Part shown: positions 1 to 10,143 of the stretch, piece by piece | How the letters are laid out: every line of letters begins with the position of its first letter | Position numbering within the stretch: position 1 is the stretch's first letter | From: an uncultured Christensenellaceae bacterium | Lineage (GTDB): Bacteria > Bacillota > Clostridia > Christensenellales > UBA3700 | Assembly (NCBI GenBank): GCA_944383905.1 | Contig: CALWRI010000008.1 | Span: 17,782 to 81,781 of the forward strand | Length of the DNA stretch: 64,000 nt | Reading direction: 5' to 3' | Program-made: the position numbers and the translations under genes | Notes under the pieces: generated by a model | The model's database searches: none | The model's input: only the letters and a program-made list of their open reading frames with translations | What the model was told of the DNA's origin: nothing

Positions 1-64
1 CTATGTCGACGACGTTCGTCTTTTCGAGCATTTCGGCTATATCTTTTTTGTTTTCGTATTCCAT
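1..64 (-). CDS. gyrA: DNA gyrase subunit A, N-terminal fragment (runs off the window)
   Basis: Only the first 21 codons are inside the window, reading MEYENKKDIAEMLEKTNVVDI. A start ATG at 64-62 is preceded by GAGGTG, and the gene begins 10 bp after the gyrB stop. The residues are too few to prove identity. The NVVDI stretch fits the segment that precedes the conserved EMKxSYxxYAMSVI region of GyrA, and gyrB-gyrA is the usual order. The call rests mainly on context. Confidence 0.75.
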   Translation of the reverse strand, partial: MEYENKKDIAEMLEKTNVVDI

Positions 65-74
65 AGTTCACCTC

Positions 75-2213
<2,139 letters not shown>

Positions 2214-2235
2214 TCAATTTTTTATGATTTTGCGC

Positions 2236-3573
2236 TCAATCCTCTTTTTTCTGCTCTTTTTCCTCTGCGCTTTCCGGCACATTTCTCGTGACCGTCATTT
2301 CAGTGATTCTTCTCTTTTCCACCTTTTGCACCTTTATCGTCAGATCTCCGTCCGCCAACTCAGGCGTATCGCCGTCTGCCGGCACCTTTTCCAATTTGCC
2401 CAGCACATAGCCCGAAAAGGTTTCATATTCCTCGTCCTCGTCAGGCTTTATCCCGAAAAGATCCTCCGCTTCTTCTATCGGCAAAAGACCTTTGACCTTC
2501 CAGCTGTTTTCGTCCACGCTTTCCACCGTGTAGTCCTCTTCTTCGTCCTTGTCCGTCATTTCGCCGACGAGCAGTTCGAGCAGGTCTTTTATCGTGACTA
2601 TGCCCCTCATGCCGCCGTATTCGTCCACGACGACCATGATATGCTCCTTGCTTTCCTGCATCTTGTAGAAAAGGTTGTTCGCGGTCAGGTTTTCGGGCAC
2701 GAAAAACGCAGGGCGCACCGCCTTTTCCATGACCTCGCTTCTGCTCTTGTCTGGCAGTCTGAAGTATATCTTGGTGTCAAGTATACCCACCACGTCGTCC
2801 GCGTCCTTGCCGCAGACGGGGTAATAGATATGCTTGTTTTCCATGATTGTCCTGTTCCAGCTCTCGTCGTCCTCGTAAGTGAAAAGTATTACCACGTCCT
2901 TTCTGTGAGTGCAGACGTCGCCTGCGCTGTTTTCCTTGAACTCGAACACGTTTTGTATCATCTCGTTTTCCTGCTCGTCTATCTGACCGGTTTCCCTGCC
3001 TGCCTCCGCCATCAGGATTATCTCCTCTTCGGTGACCTTTTTATCATCCTCTTCCTCCTTAACGCCGAAAAGCTTGAGCACGCCGTTCGCCGTAACGGTA
3101 AGCAGCCATACCAGCGGCGCAAAGACGACCGATACCCCTGTCAGCGTACCCGACAGCGCGAGCGCGAGTTTTTCAGAGCTTTTCATCGCAAGCCGTTTGG
3201 GTATAAGCTCCCCGAACGTAATATTGAAAAACGCAAGTATTATCGTGACGAGTATCACGCACACCGTCTCAATAACGCCGCGCGCTCTTTCCTCTACGCC
3301 GAGGCTCATTATCGCCCCCGCAAGCGGCTCTGCGAAAAAGTCCGCCGCGAACGCGCTTCCCAAAAGTCCTGCAAGCGTAATCGCAACCTGTATCGTGGAA
3401 AGGAATTTCGCCGGGCGCTCCGTCAGGCTGACTATCCGCCTTGCCCTCTTGTCTCCCTCTTCAGCCATTTTTTCCAGCTTCTTGCCGTTGCATGATATTA
3501 CCGCAATCTCCGCCGCCGCGAATATCGCGTTGAGAAAAATGAGTACTATCTGTAATATTATCGCTCCAACCAT
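2236..3573 (-). CDS. CNNM/CorC (HlyC/TlyC) family membrane protein with CBS domains
   Basis: A 445-residue inner-membrane protein. The N-terminal DUF21/CNNM region (residues about 1-190) has several hydrophobic segments starting MVGAIILQIVLIFLNAIFAAAEIAV. A CBS pair follows (about 200-330, including the HIMVVVDEYGGMRGIVTIKDLLELLVGEMTDKDEEED region), then a C-terminal CorC_HlyC domain (about 350-430). Family members such as Bacillus MpfA and Salmonella CorC act in Mg2+ (or Co2+) export. That substrate is inferred from the family, not seen here. GAGGA precedes the ATG. The gene lies behind a strong promoter, a short ORF and a terminator hairpin (3592-3762), which suggests attenuation control. 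Confidence 0.9.
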   Translation of the reverse strand: MVGAIILQIVLIFLNAIFAAAEIAVISCNGKKLEKMAEEGDKRARRIVSLTERPAKFLSTIQVAITLAGLLGSAFAADFFAEPLAGAIMSLGVEERARGVIETVCVILVTIILAFFNITFGELIPKRLAMKSSEKLALALSGTLTGVSVVFAPLVWLLTVTANGVLKLFGVKEEEDDKKVTEEEIILMAEAGRETGQIDEQENEMIQNVFEFKENSAGDVCTHRKDVVILFTYEDDESWNRTIMENKHIYYPVCGKDADDVVGILDTKIYFRLPDKSRSEVMEKAVRPAFFVPENLTANNLFYKMQESKEHIMVVVDEYGGMRGIVTIKDLLELLVGEMTDKDEEEDYTVESVDENSWKVKGLLPIEEAEDLFGIKPDEDEEYETFSGYVLGKLEKVPADGDTPELADGDLTIKVQKVEKRRITEMTVTRNVPESAEEKEQKKED

Positions 3574-3591
3574 ATTTCCTCTTTATAACGC

Positions 3592-3630
3592 AAAAAAGCA
3601 CAATCCGATTTTTGTCGGATTATGCTTTTA
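3592..3630 (-). terminator. Terminator/attenuator hairpin in the CorC leader
   Basis: Minus-strand hairpin with arms AAAAGCATAATCCGA and TCGGATTGTGCTTTT around a short loop, followed by T residues. It lies 19 bp upstream of the CorC ATG and downstream of the strong promoter at 3734-3762, so it would terminate or attenuate transcription into the gene. The stop codon of the 17-residue leader ORF is the first three bases of the 5' arm. Confidence 0.75.
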
Positions 3631-3681
3631 TCGTCTTAAATTATAGCTTCTACTGTGAGAACCGGGGTCCTCGCCGCTCAA
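3628..3681 (-). CDS. Putative 17-residue leader peptide upstream of the CorC/HlyC gene
   Basis: A TTG start (3681) lies 7 bases after AAAGGAG and encodes MSGEDPGSHSRSYNLRR, ending in TAA at 3628. It begins with an acidic Asp-Pro stretch and ends in basic residues. The stop codon runs directly into the 5' arm of the intrinsic terminator, so a ribosome near the end of the ORF would cover that arm. Translation is not proven. The ribosome binding site, the position and the link to the terminator make a regulatory uORF plausible. I do not recognise the peptide. Confidence 0.45.
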   Translation of the reverse strand: MSGEDPGSHSRSYNLRR

Positions 3682-3733
3682 ATTGTTTCTCCTTTTTTTC
3701 CGCCGTTTTTTCTTAATAGGCATTTATACGACT

Positions 3734-3762
3734 ATTATACATAATATAAATATGTCTGTCAA
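3734..3762 (-). promoter_or_regulatory. Strong promoter for the leader ORF and CorC/HlyC gene
   Basis: Perfect consensus on the minus strand: TTGACA (3762-3757), 17-base spacer, TATAAT (3739-3734). The start of transcription would be near 3727, giving a leader of about 150 nt before the CorC start codon. Confidence 0.85.
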
Positions 3763-3769
3763 GCGCTCG

Positions 3770-4015
3770 GTGCGACCCGGAGCAGCGGGTGCTAACCGCG
3801 GCGAGGTAGGCTTACCCGACCGTGTGACGGGGAACATGGGCAAGCCGGCGCGGAACGTCAATTACCGTGCATGACAATATGGGATGAACGAAAACATGAA
3901 CGCACTCTTGCGCAAAACGTAGCGAAAATAAATAACAGACCATAGAAAGTGCTGAACTTCCAACCCCCGGCAGACTTGTCGAAACAAGAATTGTAAAAGT
4001 GTTGCGCTTAAATTG
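3770..4015 (+). mobile_element. Probable 5' fragment of a group II intron (no ORF, no domain V)
   Basis: GC-rich, highly structured sequence beginning GTGCGACCCGG at 3770, like the 5' splice-site end of bacterial group II introns. It goes on through hairpins CCCG-CGGG, GGTA-TACC and CCGT-ACGG closed by CCGCG/CGCGG, and through CAATATGGGATGAACG, which I recall from domain I of Clostridia introns. Only about 250 bp are present before the sequence becomes AT-rich. There is no maturase ORF and no visible domain V. A different structured RNA is the alternative. Confidence 0.45.
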
Positions 4016-4121
4016 ACAATCCGCTTATTAAATAATCTGTGTTTTGCGTTGTTAATATCCTGTAATTACAGCCGTATGACCTTAAACGCGATTTATAGAT
4101 TGCGCGATTATGTTTTTTCTT

Positions 4122-4149
4122 TTGTGTTTTTTTTCAAAGGTGATATAAT
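4122..4149 (+). promoter_or_regulatory. recF promoter
   Basis: TTGTGT (4122-4127), 16-base spacer, TATAAT (4144-4149). The -10 ends only six bases before the recF ATG, so a transcript from it would be leaderless. A weak AAAGGTG at 4136-4142 would serve as a ribosome binding site only for transcripts starting further upstream. The preceding 4016-4121 is AT-rich and holds nothing else recognisable. Confidence 0.5.
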
Positions 4150-4155
4150 TTATAT

Positions 4156-5244
4156 ATGTTCATAAAAAAGGTGACTTTGAAAGATTTCAGGAATTATCGT
4201 CAGCAGACGGTGGAACTTGACCCCGGTCTGAACATTTTCGCGGGCGAAAACGCAAGCGGAAAGACGAATTTTGCAGAAAGCATATATTTTGCCGCGCTGG
4301 GAAAGTCACCGCGCACCAACCACTCCAAGGAGATGATAAACTGGTCTGCAAAACAGGCTTATATCAATCTGACGGTGGGCAAAAAGTTCAGAGATCATGA
4401 AATTACCCTTTTGGTGGACAACAAAGATAAGAAAAAACTGCTGCTGGACGGTCTCCCCTGCTCTAAACTCAGCGACGTCGTAGGCGTTCTCAACGTAGTT
4501 TATTTCAGCCCCGACGAACTCAGAATGATAAAGGACGGTCCCCAGGAGAGGCGCAGATTTATAGATATAAGCCTGTGTCAGCAGTCTAAAAATTACCTTT
4601 ACTCCCTTCAGAAATACAACAACGTGCTCGCACAGAGAAACAAACTTCTCAAATCGGGCTTCGGAACGAATACTCTCAAAGAGACTCTTTTCGTATGGGA
4701 TACCCAGCTTGCAAAATACGGCGCTTTCATAATCAAAAAACGCTATCTTTTCATTGAAAAACTCAAAGAGCTGGCGCAAAAATCTCACTTTTCTCTTTCG
4801 GGCGGCAAGGAAAACCTTTCTCTTTCCTACGAATGCTCGCTCGGCTACGACGACGAGGAAGAACTTGCAAGAGAGTTTCTCGAATCCCTCAAAGCATCGT
4901 TTGAAAAGGATACCGAGCTCAATTTCACGACCTTCGGTTGTCACCGCGACGATCTTGACATAACGGTGGACGGCGTCGACGTCAGAAAATACGGCTCGCA
5001 GGGTCAGCAACGCAGTGCGGCTCTCTCCCTCAAATTTGCCGAAATCGACCTTTTCGGAGAGGAGATAGGGGAAAAACCCGTGCTTCTTCTCGACGACGTA
5101 TTGAGCGAGCTTGACGAAAACAGACGCGCGAGACTTCTTGAAATGTCTTCTTCCCTTCAGACCGTGATCACCTGTACCGAATTTGACGAGAACGTCCCTT
5201 TCACTCTTTTCAGGGTCAGCTCCGGCAGGATAGAAAAAGCGTGA
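4156..5244 (+). CDS. recF: DNA replication/repair protein RecF
   Basis: SMC-like ATPase that loads RecA at single-strand gaps with RecO and RecR. The 362 residues have the normal family length. Walker A is GENASGKTN near residue 36, the ABC-type signature region contains YGSQGQQRSAALSLKFAE near 280, and Walker B is PVLLLDDVLSELDENRR near 310. In most Bacillota recF lies after dnaN, but here it lies 67 bp upstream of dnaA in the same direction. The ATG is placed by similarity (MFIKKVTLKDFRNY). Confidence 0.96.
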   Translation: MFIKKVTLKDFRNYRQQTVELDPGLNIFAGENASGKTNFAESIYFAALGKSPRTNHSKEMINWSAKQAYINLTVGKKFRDHEITLLVDNKDKKKLLLDGLPCSKLSDVVGVLNVVYFSPDELRMIKDGPQERRRFIDISLCQQSKNYLYSLQKYNNVLAQRNKLLKSGFGTNTLKETLFVWDTQLAKYGAFIIKKRYLFIEKLKELAQKSHFSLSGGKENLSLSYECSLGYDDEEELAREFLESLKASFEKDTELNFTTFGCHRDDLDITVDGVDVRKYGSQGQQRSAALSLKFAEIDLFGEEIGEKPVLLLDDVLSELDENRRARLLEMSSSLQTVITCTEFDENVPFTLFRVSSGRIEKA

Positions 5245-5273
5245 GCGGATGCTTTAATCAACCTCTTTTTTTA

Positions 5274-5302
5274 TTGAAAAATTTTTCAAATGATATTATA
5301 AT
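5274..5302 (+). promoter_or_regulatory. dnaA promoter
   Basis: TTGAAA (5274-5279), 17-base spacer, TATAAT (5297-5302). Only nine bases separate the -10 from the dnaA ATG and no Shine-Dalgarno sequence is visible, so the main dnaA transcript is predicted to be leaderless or nearly so. Confidence 0.7.
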
Positions 5303-5311
5303 AATATAGAT

Positions 5312-6664
5312 ATGAACGAAAGCGTAAAAATCTGGAAGGATATTTCATCTTATATAGAGGCTTCTATGTCCACGGTCAGCTACGAGATGTGGTTTGGAAA
5401 ACTCGTGCCGCTGACCGTCGAAAACAACAAGCTCATTCTCGTCGCCCCCCTCGTCTCGGTAAAGAGAACGGTGGACGGCTTCAGAGACACCGTCGTAAAA
5501 GAAGCGATAGAAAAGTCGGGCACTTACGTCACCGACGTCATAGTCGTACTTGAAGACGAAGCGGCTAATTACAAACCCGAAAAAGAACCCGTCCAACAGG
5601 AAAAGACGACCGAAGAAGACGTCTACAAAAACGTCCTCGACCCTTCTTTCACGTTTGACAATTTCGTCGTCGGAGACTGCAACAACATCGCGTCGAGCGC
5701 CGCAAAAGCGGTCGCGGAAAATCCCGGCGTCCTCTACAATCCGCTGTTTATTTACGGCGGAGTCGGACTCGGAAAGACGCATATAATGCACGCTATCGGC
5801 AATTATATCCTTTCGGTGGACAAAAAGAAAAAAATACTTTACGTCACCACGGAACAGTTTGTCAACGAATTTATAGATTCCCTGATGAAAAACAAGGACA
5901 ACAAACTCAACAAGAGTTTCAGGGAAAAATACCGCAACGCCGACGTCCTGATGATAGACGACATACAGTTTCTCGCCAACAAGACGAGCACGCAGGAAGC
6001 GCTGTTTCACACCTTCAACGACCTGTACCAGAACAAAAAACAAATCGTCCTCTCAAGCGACCGTCACCCGAAAGAGCTCACTTTCCTCGAAGAAAGACTT
6101 AAATCGAGATTCCAGAGCGGTCTTACCGTCGACATAACAAATCCGTCGGTGGAGACGAGAGTCGCCATTTTGAGAAAAAAGGCGGAAATAAAAAAATTCA
6201 GCGTAAGCAACGAAGTAATATTCTTTATTGCGGAACATATCAGTTCCAACGTCAGAGAGCTTGAAGGCGCGCTTTCAAAAGTCATGTTCTACTGCTCTCT
6301 CATGAAAAAGGAAGTCTGCGATATAGATACGGCAAAAGATGCCCTCAAAGACTATATCGACGTCACGACGCACGTCATATCCATCGACAACATCGTGGAC
6401 GCCACCTGCACTTATTTCAACATCAAGCGCGCGGATATAGTCGGCAAAAAGAAGGTCAAAAACATCGTGAACGCAAGACAGATAGCTATTTATCTGATAA
6501 ATGATATGCTCGGCATACCCCTGACGAGTATAGGGGAATATTTCGGAGGAAGAGACCATACGACGGTCATGTACGCGCGCGATAAAATAACAAGTCTCTG
6601 CAAATCCGACCCGATGACGCAGGCGCAGATCAACGACATAAGAGCGATGATACAGAAGAAATAA
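5312..6664 (+). CDS. dnaA: Chromosomal replication initiator protein DnaA
   Basis: AAA+ initiator that binds DnaA boxes and opens the origin. The 450-residue protein has domain I (about 1-80), an acidic linker (about 85-110), the ATPase domain with Walker A GGVGLGKTH near 149 and Walker B VLMIDDIQFLANK near 212, and domain IV with the DnaA-box signature GGRDHTTVMYARDKI near 412. The start follows a consensus promoter with almost no leader. The next 213 bp hold DnaA boxes, then dnaN. rpmH, the usual divergent neighbour, lies about 13 kb away. Confidence 0.97.
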   Translation: MNESVKIWKDISSYIEASMSTVSYEMWFGKLVPLTVENNKLILVAPLVSVKRTVDGFRDTVVKEAIEKSGTYVTDVIVVLEDEAANYKPEKEPVQQEKTTEEDVYKNVLDPSFTFDNFVVGDCNNIASSAAKAVAENPGVLYNPLFIYGGVGLGKTHIMHAIGNYILSVDKKKKILYVTTEQFVNEFIDSLMKNKDNKLNKSFREKYRNADVLMIDDIQFLANKTSTQEALFHTFNDLYQNKKQIVLSSDRHPKELTFLEERLKSRFQSGLTVDITNPSVETRVAILRKKAEIKKFSVSNEVIFFIAEHISSNVRELEGALSKVMFYCSLMKKEVCDIDTAKDALKDYIDVTTHVISIDNIVDATCTYFNIKRADIVGKKKVKNIVNARQIAIYLINDMLGIPLTSIGEYFGGRDHTTVMYARDKITSLCKSDPMTQAQINDIRAMIQKK

Positions 6665-6876
6665 ACCTTCTCTGTTGATAATGTGGAAAACTTTTTTGAC
6701 TTGTCAACATTGTTTTCCCTGAAATACGGATAATCAAAATTCAATGCGGGTGCCTGTAAAACGGGTTATAAAAAAGTTATCCACATATACACACCCTTTA
6801 TTAGGATTTATATTATCCACTCGATAATATATAAATATGTAATAATTGACCCTGTCGTACAGGGCGCGGAGGAAAT
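6665..6876. other. dnaA-dnaN intergenic region with DnaA boxes (candidate oriC)
   Basis: A perfect DnaA box TTATCCACA lies at 6777-6785, TTATCCACT at 6813-6821, and TTTTCCACA on the minus strand at 6690-6682. The stretch 6800-6845 is strongly AT-rich and could be an unwinding element. This arrangement resembles oriC downstream of dnaA in other Bacillota. GGAGG precedes dnaN. A competing candidate origin lies at 20-24 kb. Confidence 0.6.
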
Positions 6877-7992
6877 ATGAAATTAAGCTGCAAAGGAAAT
6901 CTGTTGTCTGAAGCATTGACGAGAGTCATGAAGGCTCTCCCGATCAAAAAAACCATGCCTATTCTCGAAGGTATAAAACTGACCGCGGAAGGCAAATCTC
7001 TGACCCTGACCGCTACCGATACCGAATTCGCGATCCAGAAAACCATTACGGCGGACGTAAAGATGGAAGGCGAAGCGCTCGTACCCGGCAAACTTTTCGG
7101 CGAACTCGTAAGAAAACTCCCCGCCGACGAAGACGTTGAACTCTCATATATGGACGAACAGAATTTCGTGATAAAATATATGGACAGCGAGACTACCCTC
7201 AAAGCGATGAAGCTCAAGGACTACCCGCCTATCCAGCAATTCGATTACGAAGTCAGCGTCGATATGCTTCAGAAAGACGTCAAAGACATGATAGGCAAGA
7301 CGATATTCTGCGCCGCTACCGACGACGTCAGACCCGTCCTGAAAGGCTGCTTCATAGAGATAAAGGGCAACAAGATAAAATGCGTCGCTCTCGACGGCTT
7401 CCGCCTCGCAGTGACCGTCAAAGATCTTGTGATGGAATATCCCGATACTACGGCTATCATACCCGCCAAAAACCTCAGCGAGATATACAAGCTGCTCGAA
7501 GAGGACGAAGAGGTCGTAAGCCTCAATTTCTGCCCCAAAAAGATAATGGTGGACATGAAGCATACAAAGATAATAAGCAACCTTATGACAGGCGTATTTA
7601 CGCGTTATGAGTCCAGCATACCGATTGGTTTCGAGACTGTGATCACGATCGACAAAACGATCCTTGAAAACAGCCTTGAAAGAACTTATGTCATGAGCCG
7701 CTTTGAAAAGGCTAATATGGTGAAGATAGAGATCAAAGAAGGCGGCAAAATGACAATCTCCTCCAACAGCGAGCTCGGCGACGTAAAAGAGGTCATCTCC
7801 GTATTCTCCACGGGTAAAGACATGACGATCCTTTTCAATTCCAAATATCTTCTCGACTGCATGAAGGTGATAGACGATCAATTCATAAAGTTGAGCCTAA
7901 CCAACCCCACTTCCCCGAGTACGATAACCCCCGTGGAAGGAGACGGGTATTTGTATATGATACTTCCTCTTCGCGGCGGGTTCAGTCGCTGA
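6877..7992 (+). CDS. dnaN: DNA polymerase III beta subunit (sliding clamp)
   Basis: Ring-shaped clamp that tethers the replicative polymerase. The 371 residues match family length, with three tandem clamp folds. The N-terminus MKLSCKGNLLSEALTRVMKALPIKKTMPILEGI and the C-terminal YLYMILPLRG motif (hydrophobic pocket and C-terminal strand) are typical. GGAGG lies 7 bases before the ATG. The gene is followed by a strong terminator and then by 1.1 kb of repeats, not by recF as is usual. Confidence 0.97.
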   Translation: MKLSCKGNLLSEALTRVMKALPIKKTMPILEGIKLTAEGKSLTLTATDTEFAIQKTITADVKMEGEALVPGKLFGELVRKLPADEDVELSYMDEQNFVIKYMDSETTLKAMKLKDYPPIQQFDYEVSVDMLQKDVKDMIGKTIFCAATDDVRPVLKGCFIEIKGNKIKCVALDGFRLAVTVKDLVMEYPDTTAIIPAKNLSEIYKLLEEDEEVVSLNFCPKKIMVDMKHTKIISNLMTGVFTRYESSIPIGFETVITIDKTILENSLERTYVMSRFEKANMVKIEIKEGGKMTISSNSELGDVKEVISVFSTGKDMTILFNSKYLLDCMKVIDDQFIKLSLTNPTSPSTITPVEGDGYLYMILPLRGGFSR

Positions 7993-8031
7993 CGCTCCTC
8001 ATAAGAGGCACCGTTTTTCTTAACGTACAGT

Positions 8032-8069
8032 CAAAAGACTTTTTACCTTTGGTAAGAAGTCTTTTTTTG
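8032..8069 (+). terminator. dnaN terminator
   Basis: Arms AAAAGACTTTTTACC and GGTAAGAAGTCTTTT with a three-base loop are followed by seven T residues, 40 bp past dnaN. Confidence 0.85.
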
Positions 8070-8147
8070 TGTACTAAAAAACGTTTCCCCTTATGCTATC
8101 CCCTCCATGCCTCGACCTCACCCTGCGGCTTTCGGTCTTATAAAGTG

Positions 8148-8179
8148 CTATTTACAAAAAACGTGGTTTTTGTAAATAG
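8148..8179. repeat. Hairpin repeat, family member A
   Basis: Perfect inverted repeat: CTATTTACAAAAA, loop ACGTGG, TTTTTGTAAATAG. It shares its inner segment and loop with the hairpins at 8462 and 9016 but has a different outer stem. Confidence 0.7.
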
Positions 8180-8640
8180 AATTAAAAAATAAAAGTTTTT
8201 AAGCGGTTTATCGCGTAACTTGAATTACATAATAAAAAAGTAATAGACATATTTTACCCTGTCATCGAGTCGACTCTCACAATCGTTTACGACAAGTAAA
8301 CCGGGTCGCTTTTTCACTCTCCTTCGTACAAAACCTGCAACCCTTCTGCGCGGTTTATTGCGTAGCCTGAAAGCATTAAGCAATATAAAAAATTAAGAGT
8401 AACCTTTTTTCTTAAAGTATCCGACAAAAAGTTTCGCTTTGACTCAACTTTTTGCAAGGCACTTTCGGCAAAAAGCGTGGTTTTCCCGAAAGAAAATAAT
8501 CGTTTTACCTTATGCTATTTAATGTTATTATGGAAATGATTGATTTTAGGTCTTTTGACCTAAACTACTAACAACGGCATCAAATTCACGACGCTTAATC
8601 GTCATAAACTCCTCATATACGCGGCGGTCATGTTTCCACT
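8180..8640. repeat. Gene-free segment with diverged repeat copies
   Basis: No credible ORF. A diverged copy of the 160-bp unit occurs at about 8420-8500 and ends in hairpin CTTTCGGCAAAAA-GCGTGG-TTTTCCCGAAAG (8462-8492). That is the same loop as its relatives, with a different but still paired stem. The rest is AT-rich without a recognisable signal. Confidence 0.5.
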
Positions 8641-9047
8641 TATGTTATCCCTTCCCGACAAAAAGTCTCGCCAAGACTCGATTTTTTGCAAGGTGCTTTT
8701 CACAAAAAGCGTGGCTACTTTTCGCAAGGGACACCAAAATTGCTACGCTAAATCAAAGCAATGAATTGCTTTTCATATACGCTTGAATTTTGTTTTCCCT
8801 TACGTTATCCCTTCCTGACAAAAAGTCTCGCCAAGACTCGACTTTTTGCAAGGTACTTTTCACAAAAAGCGTGGCTACTTTTCGCAAGGGACACCAAAAT
8901 TGCTACGCTAAATCAAAGCAATGAATTGCTTTTCATATACGCTTGAATTTTGTTTTCCCTTACGTTATCCCTTCCTGACAAAAAGTCTCGCCAAGACTCG
9001 ACTTTTTGCAAGGTACTTTTCACAAAAAGCGTGGTTTTTGTGAAAAG
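8641..9047. repeat. Tandem 160-bp repeat, 2.5 copies, ending in a hairpin
   Basis: Copies at 8641-8800 and 8801-8960 differ at about four positions. A third partial copy from 8961 is identical to the second for about 75 bp, then replaces the 3' half with hairpin CTTTTCACAAAAA-GCGTGG-TTTTTGTGAAAAG (9016-9047). Each copy holds an inner inverted repeat CAAAAAGTC...GACTTTTTG. The short ORFs within the copies are by-products of the repeat. Confidence 0.85.
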
Positions 9048-9105
9048 AAAGATAAAGTATAAAAAAAATAAATGATATGTTAAAGGAATAAATAAAAAGT
9101 TGATT

Positions 9106-9954
9106 TTAAGACTTCAAAGTGACGAATACAAGCTCCGGCATATTGTTCACGCGAGGGAGCACGGAATCGCCGAGTCCTCTGCTGACAATCATGAAAGTGT
9201 CGTTTTTTTCGTGTATTCCCGCCGTGTATTCGGGAAAAAATCCCTGACTCGGCGCGAAGATACCTTTGTTTCCTATCCTGATCTGCCCGCCGTGCGCGTG
9301 GCCGCAGAGTACGAGATCTGCGTTTGTCAAAGCGTAGACGTCAAAATACTCGGGTCTGTGACTCAATACGATATTAAAAATCCCCTCTTTTGAAAGAGAA
9401 TTTATGACGTCGGCGATATGCTCTTTTACGGTATTGTCCGAAGCATATTCAAATTCAAACGCAGGATCTCTCAAACCTATAAGATTAATTTGAGAGCCGT
9501 TTTTTTGCAAAACCGCGTTTTCGTCGTTGAGGACTGTTGCGCCTGCGTTTTCAAACGATTTTTCGAGAGAGTCATAATCTGTCATATTAGCTTCGTGATT
9601 GCCGCTGACGTAATATACGGGAGCAATTTTTACTGCCTCTTTTAAGAAGTTAAGAGAGTTGTCGAAATATCTGTCGGAAGAATCCACCATATCTCCCGTA
9701 ACGACTATTATGTCGGGTTTTTCGGCTGCAATGAGGTCTTCTGCTCTGCCGTCCCAATCTCTGTTGTGAAGATCGGAAACGTGCGCGATTTTGAAGCCGT
9801 CAAACTCGTCGGGAATAAGGTCGTCTTTTACGTCGTAATAAGACACCTCTATGTTGTCGTTTGTATAGGCTATCCATATCCCGAACGCCGCAAAAAGTAT
9901 GGCGATTATCTCAAACGTGAAGATTGCGGCAAACGCCTTGTCTCTCTTTATCAT
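9106..9954 (-). CDS. Membrane-anchored metallophosphoesterase (YkuE/YaeI-like)
   Basis: Calcineurin-like phosphoesterase with one N-terminal membrane segment (about residues 7-28). The metal-binding motifs run in order: SDLHN (D-x-H), GDMVDSSD (GDxxD), GNHE, SHRPE and GHAHGGQ. Relatives hydrolyse UDP-diacylglucosamine-type lipids or other phosphoesters; the substrate here is unknown. The ATG at 9954 lies six bases after CATAAT (-35 TTGCTT, 17-base spacer) and has no ribosome binding site, suggesting a leaderless mRNA. A start at 10002 is possible but less likely. Confidence 0.88.
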   Translation of the reverse strand: MIKRDKAFAAIFTFEIIAILFAAFGIWIAYTNDNIEVSYYDVKDDLIPDEFDGFKIAHVSDLHNRDWDGRAEDLIAAEKPDIIVVTGDMVDSSDRYFDNSLNFLKEAVKIAPVYYVSGNHEANMTDYDSLEKSFENAGATVLNDENAVLQKNGSQINLIGLRDPAFEFEYASDNTVKEHIADVINSLSKEGIFNIVLSHRPEYFDVYALTNADLVLCGHAHGGQIRIGNKGIFAPSQGFFPEYTAGIHEKNDTFMIVSRGLGDSVLPRVNNMPELVFVTLKS

Positions 9955-10090
9955 AATTAAATTATGACCGATAAAGCGGGAAAAAGCAAGCCTCTGACTC
10001 AACGTGCGCGTTCTTTTGAAATATGCTTGTTTAACGGGTATCTTTTGTTTGGCAAAAGAAAAAGACGTTTTACAGAGACGATCTTTTTAC

Positions 10091-10128
10091 AAAAAAAATA
10101 ACCCGAAGGCGTACCTTCGGGTTTTTCT
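10091..10128. terminator. Terminator between parB and the phosphoesterase
   Basis: Perfect hairpin ACCCGAAGG-CGTA-CCTTCGGGT flanked by an A-tract on the left and a T-tract on the right, so it can act in both directions. For parB it lies about 140 bp past the stop codon. Confidence 0.8.
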
Positions 10129-10143
10129 TATGTAAGCGGAAAT

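Noticed and set aside
3770..4015. SRP RNA, RNase P RNA or tmRNA in the recF upstream region
   Set aside because: None of their universal core sequences is present. Group II intron fragment fits better.
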